A stretch of DNA of 64,000 nt, taken from Telmatactis stephensoni (lineage: Eukaryota; Cnidaria; Anthozoa; Actiniaria; Isophelliidae). The stretch covers positions 62,001 to 126,000 of the forward strand of contig JALIZF010001759.1 in assembly GCA_029948255.1 (NCBI GenBank). The letters run 5' to 3'. The translations under genes and the position numbers were made by a program. The notes below the pieces were generated by a model. It was not told where the DNA came from and made no database searches. It saw only the letters and a list, made by a program, of their open reading frames with translations. This document shows, piece by piece, positions 59,756 to 64,000 of the stretch. Numbering within the stretch: the stretch's first letter is position 1; every line of letters starts with the position of its first letter.

Positions 59756-60309
59756 TTTTATTATATCTACATCCACTGGATATGAGCAATCGCGCGCTCT
59801 GATTAGTTCCTCTACTACTAGGCTATCAGCTCATATCCCGTGAGTAGAGAAAATCAAAATGGCGGAGCGTTTTGCCGAACTAAAAATACAAAACAAAGCA
59901 ACAAAGTTTGAAATGAAAGTATTTGATGGTAAGAAGTACATTTTTTTTATTTTTAAATGATTGTTGATACAGATTTTTACCCAAAATCTACTGTCTCTGT
60001 CGCTATTTGCCGGTTTGTTTACAGTCCTCATGCCGGCTAATTATAAACACTTTTTGTGATCTTTTTTATTGTAGACTGGTTCCAGAGCTCGAATAAATTG
60101 ACAAATATATCACCGAGATGTCCAAAACTGAGTTAAATAGCTGCTTGAAACTTTTTTATGCTTGATTACTGTTTCGTACCATTTGTCATGCACGTCTTCG
60201 AAAACCGGAAGTAATCTTTAACAATTATTTTTCCATTAATATTTTTTAAACTTGAAAATAATTAAAATTATATTTTTCACAGAATCCAGTGGATGTGGAT
60301 ATAATAAAA
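59756..60309. mobile_element. 554-bp MITE with captured exon
   Basis: TIRs TTTTATTATATCTACATCCA / complement TGGATGTGGATATAATAAAA, 24-26 bp with one mismatch. Followed by an imperfect hairpin AACAATTATTCCAC...GTGGAATAATTGTT (60310-60375). Confidence 0.75.
59859..59928 (+). pseudogene. Captured first exon within the MITE
   Basis: ATG in AAAATGGCGG context; MAERFAELKIQNKATKFEMK then VFDG at a good donor G|GTAAGA. It recalls the N terminus of DUF3504/Crypton-derived proteins (MAERFA... KKATK), a weak resemblance from memory. Confidence 0.3.
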
Positions 60310-60856
60310 CAATTATTCCACTCAATCTCGTCGTCGATGGCTCATGAACGACTCGATTTCGTGGAATAATTGTTAAGTATACTTTTTTGTTTTATATTTC
60401 TAAATAGTAAACAGCAATACTACAGACTTCTCAACTTTGTTTTTCACTATTTTCGTCTTCCAATGAAACACTCGTTATTTCACTAAAATGTCTTGTTTGG
60501 GCTTCCTGTGATCATTATGGTCTGTCAATCCACGAGTTACTACGCCATTGCCATACAGTGACGTTTTGACGATGTCCTAGCCACAGAGCTACTGCAAACT
60601 CAGTTGTTAGGCAGTGGTGCACTCTTTCTTAAATTAGCAAGTTTCATCTGAAAATTTTGAATGTCCGAATATATTGCTTTTATAAACAGTCAATCTTCCT
60701 CTTGCATTAAATCATATTCCAGCCAAATTTGCAAAAGGCCAAAATTTAAAAAATGTTTTATTTGAGAGCCGCTTTAGCAACTGGTGGACTGATTGGGTAC
60801 ACTGTCCCCTTCTGCAAGCTCTGACTATGCAGGAGGAATGCTGCATACAGCCATTA

Positions 60857-61545
60857 TCATCGTACGTTGGCTCTTTCAATGGACATGTTTCTTGAATTAG
60901 ATGCAGTTTGGTGTTCCACGTGTGTACGACTCCTGGTTTGCAACTCAAAACTTCTTCTGATATGACGACTATTTTGCAGCCCCCCACAAAGTAAAGAATG
61001 GATGCATCTTCTGAATCTTCTGGATTGAAACGAGTAGATTATAGGGTTGATAGTTGAGTTTAAGAGGAGTAACAGATGTGATATTGGATAAAAAATGGGT
61101 GCAGTGGTTATGAACGATTCCGTTGGAGACTTTTGTGACGAGAATGACAGAATGAAGAAGTATAACGCGTTAGGCATATAGCACAAAAAGAAGATCATCG
61201 TGACAGTCACGGCAATTTTTGTGATACGTTTGCGTGACATTTGCAAAGCCTTTCGGGAAATGTTTGCAGCTCCATGATTGTTGAACCAAAGGCTCCGTAT
61301 CACTCTGCTGTAGAGGACAAGCATAACAAAGAAAGGAAGGCATCCAACAACGAACAGCCACAATCCCGAGTCCAGTTTACCTCCCCAATCTGCTGTCCAA
61401 AGGAAGTCACACGACTTAATTGATATCAGGATTATAAGCGATGGCTACGGTTTCTGGTAGGCAAATTAGAACACCAACGGTCCAACACAAACCAATGGCA
61501 TGCTTATGGTATCTCTTAGTGCTCTTACTTTGAACACTGCGTGAA
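60857..61545 (-). pseudogene. Rhodopsin-family GPCR, truncated (TM4-TM7 only)
   Basis: On the minus strand: TM4 (KHAIGLCWTVGVLICLPETV), then a frame change near 61420, ECL2 with its conserved Cys (SCDFLW), TM5 (WLFVVGCLPFFVMLVLYSRV), ICL3, TM6 (KIAVTVTMIFFLCYMPNAL) and TM7 (LLLLNSTINPIIYSF, the NPxxY box), then a Ser/Arg-rich tail and stop at 60857. TM1-3 with the DRY box are missing upstream, where a repeat (61550-61905) begins. Most like peptide-receptor class A GPCRs. Truncation plus frameshift argue for a pseudogene; a split intact gene is less likely. Confidence 0.8.
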
Positions 61546-61549
61546 ATAA

Positions 61550-62660
61550 TTGATATACGGGCCATTATATTTGCTGATTCGAACTCGTATACTTCACGTA
61601 TACGCCATTTTTCGAGAATATTCGGGAACCTTACACTATAAGTGTCATGGAATATCCTGTTCCTTATACTCCCGTATTCGGACTGTTTTTCCCTGTCAGG
61701 GAATTTCCGGGCCATCATATATTCCTTGACATGCCAAGAATACGGACCAAAAACCTCATGATTTTTTCTGATATTCAAAGAATACCAGTTGAATACCGTC
61801 GTATATTATATGACACCTCGAGTTTATTATAGACGGGCACGGCCGATATTCAACGAATACTAGTCGAATACCGTTGGATATCTTGTGACACCTCGAGTAT
61901 ATCTATTACAGAAACAGCTTGATTTTCCCTGACATTACAAATATAAAGATAGGCTCGAAATGCATGCACTTGATTTCTACCCACTCTTTTATCTCTCCGG
62001 CTATTTCAGATAACTTAGTTCTAACTGGATAATCTTTAGTATCAATTTTGACACACCAACAACCTCACGGGCAAATATAACGTAAGATAAATTAATTGGC
62101 TTTTAAATGATTTTATTGATCATGTATAAATGGGAATTACAATATTAAATTTTATACAAGAGTATATATATATTGATTATTGAATAGAGGTTACAGACGT
62201 GCATCGGAAAAAGACTGTGATCAAAAGAAAAGAAAATAATCTGCCACTGAAAAAATCTGATACATAGCTCCTTGACATCGCAACTGAACAAGCTAAGTGT
62301 TATTAAGCAGAACAATTTCATTTTAGTGTGAAACGGATCACAATCCGCTTCTCTGTATTTTTTAAAATAATTGTGAGATCAAAGCTAAGTGGTTTACGAT
62401 CTTTGGGAGTCAGTTCTGTGGCAATGAAACCCTTTTTTGAAATTTATATTTTCTTTTTTCTTGTGGTTCTTGTGGTAGTAGGGTTTGACTTCTTTTTCTG
62501 TTCATTCTCTTGGCTGTGGCCTCTTTTCTCTCTGGCAAACTGTCTAGATACTTCTGCCTTTGCGTTTCGAAATATCTTGTATACAGCTCCTAAATAAAGC
62601 CAATTAAAGGCAATGAAACTAATTCAATATGTTGACAGCTCATTCAGTGTATTTGTAACT
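61550..62660. other. Repeat-bearing spacer
   Basis: A 74-bp tandem pair carries GAATACCGT...GACACCTCGAGT (61790-61823, 61867-61896). The 62328-62597 ORF (89 codons, hydrophobic middle FFLVVLVVVGFDFFF) is probably chance. Confidence 0.5.
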
Positions 62661-62666
62661 CAGTCA

Positions 62667-64000
62667 TCAATGCTTACTTTTAATCAAAGACCTCTCATAA
62701 CCATTTTCTTCTTTCATGAGCTCTTTGACCATGTTTAAACGCAAGGCTGAATTGTGAGCACTGTCAATGCTGTCAGGAAAAAAATCAAAAGAAAAAGAAG
62801 GAAAGAAAAAAAAAATAAGTAAAATAACTCGATCTGATTAATGATCAATATTGTAAAACTAGCTTCATTTGCTTGTGCTTACCCCTCTTCTACATGGAAT
62901 CGTTCACGGTCAGGAAGTTGTCCATAAAGTTCGTGGACATCATCCTGTTGAAAATAAAAGACCTTAGATCAGACCTTGCAAGAAATATTGTATGATTGGA
63001 AACTGATTTAAAATATGACTGGTATCAAAAGCCGGAAACAATGGTAGTCCTTTGACGTGGAGGCTCGAATATGTCGGCTATTGTAAGCCGTTTTAATTTG
63101 TTCCAGTAATGGGCTCCTGTTTGTTAGCATTCCTTCATCTACAAGCTAATCAAGTATTTGGGTATAGAGTTGGTGTTTTTCTGCTGGGACATTTTATATT
63201 ATTTTTACTTCGAAACATCCGTAAGTACAGAGAAAACACCAAGTGAAAAAAAAGTTAAAAATAGGAGACTTTTTTCACTTGTAAAATTGCTAAACACCTA
63301 TGCACCGGAAATCTTTTAACGTGCCCTCCCGACTAGAACAACCAATCAGAGCTTGCTAGTTGACATAATCTGTCAACTTATTTACTTAATGTTTGAATCA
63401 ATGCTTAACATATTTTAATTTAATTTAATTTTTAATTTAAAAATATAAAAGACAACCCTTATTCCCGTGAAAAGGAAATATTTCAGTTTCAAACAATCTT
63501 TCTTTAAAGCTTAATGCGTCATTATTTGTGATTGATTTATTTTTCCTGGAAAATGTTACTTAGTTCTAGCTGGAATGAGGACAAAATTCCGAGGACGAGG
63601 CTGACTTCTTTGACTGCAAAGGTTTTAAAAATCGGTGACCTTAGCTTCTTTACATTCAATTCAGTATCTCGACTTTCAGTTAAGCTTTCGAACGAAATAA
63701 ACCCGGTTCTTCTTCTAGGTAAATCTAGCAATCTATAACTGCAAAAGATCCCCCCCCCCCTACAATTTACAAGCAAGACTAGCTATTCCTACATCGGGCC
63801 GGACTGAATTCAACATACAAACTCTAACTGCTCAGGAAGAATGTGAGCTTATATAGGTACTTTACCTCAACTGGCTTTGGAATAGGGCCATTGAAGGTCC
63901 CACTGTCGCGAACATCCACTTGACTCGCCTCTTTCAGCTCCGCTATCTCGTCCTTTAGCTTCATTACTTCATCGCGAGTCTTCTCCATGTCTCCCGCCAT
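62667..64000 (-). CDS. Hypothetical coiled-coil protein, 99 aa, three exons
   Basis: Exons on the minus strand: 64000-63866 (45 codons), 62944-62883 (62 nt), 62769-62667 (103 nt, TGA at 62667). Splice sites GAG|GTAAAG, TTTCAACAG|GAT, GG|GTAAGC and CCTGACAG|C give consistent phases and 300 nt in total. Residues 3-25 form a heptad-rich coiled coil (DMEKTRDEVMKLKDEIAELK), followed by a conserved-looking segment (DDVHELYGQLPDRERFHVEE) and a C-terminal helix (SALRLNMVKELMKEENGYER). I do not recognise the family. The ATG lies on the last window base, so the real start may be upstream; an alternative donor (AAAA|GTAAGC, near 62676) could extend the 3' side. Soluble, no signal peptide. Confidence 0.65.

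Overview
The window reads as a gene-poor, AT-rich, transposon-dense piece of an animal nuclear genome, most likely a cnidarian (probably an anthozoan such as a stony coral or anemone). The assignment rests on intron-rich genes with GT-AG splice sites, metazoan retroelement families (Penelope-like, tyrosine-recombinase DIRS/PAT-like, RLE-type and CR1/L2-like LINEs, tRNA-derived SINEs, many TIR/MITE families), a rhodopsin-family GPCR remnant, and above all two CapA/PgsAA-type poly-gamma-glutamate genes. That family is known in animals mainly from Cnidaria, where it was reported as a bacterial gene acquired by horizontal transfer and linked to nematocysts. The species cannot be told from the sequence.

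Layout. 1-9.6 kb: a minisatellite, a broken LINE on the minus strand, several foldback and TIR elements, including one of about 4 kb with 1-kb inverted arms (4178-8148). 9.6-17.4 kb: a 280-bp tandem repeat split by a 1.45-kb TIR element with a clear target-site duplication, a second TIR element carrying a 147-codon ORF, and small MITEs. 17.8-23 kb: a large palindromic element, a PIF/Harbinger-like element, and copies of one TIR family (family E).

23.2-51.5 kb is the core: two tandem, same-strand, seven-exon genes for CapA/PgsAA-like proteins of about 384 residues (copy 1 at 23261-42111, copy 2 at 44154-51503). Every coding exon from exon 2 onward has the same length in both (235, 151, 183, 222, 116 and 172 nt) with matching phases, and both frames are open. 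Nearly all the size difference is transposons in introns. Copy 1 intron 1 holds an 11.1-kb block: Penelope-like fragment, TAATACCATG-type MITEs, and a DIRS/PAT-like element itself interrupted by a LINE. The two copies serve as each other's empty-site controls, so many insertions can be bounded almost to the base.

51.5-64 kb: a SINE, an 89-bp palindrome, more MITEs, a small secreted cysteine-rich peptide gene on the minus strand (55458-55658), a truncated GPCR pseudogene (minus, 60857-61545), and a three-exon gene for a 99-residue coiled-coil protein on the minus strand ending at the window edge (62667-64000).

The PgsAA-like pair is the likeliest functional content. Bacterial homologues take part in poly-gamma-glutamate synthesis/export, and in cnidarians the polymer builds osmotic pressure in stinging capsules. 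Almost everything else is mobile DNA in various stages of decay.
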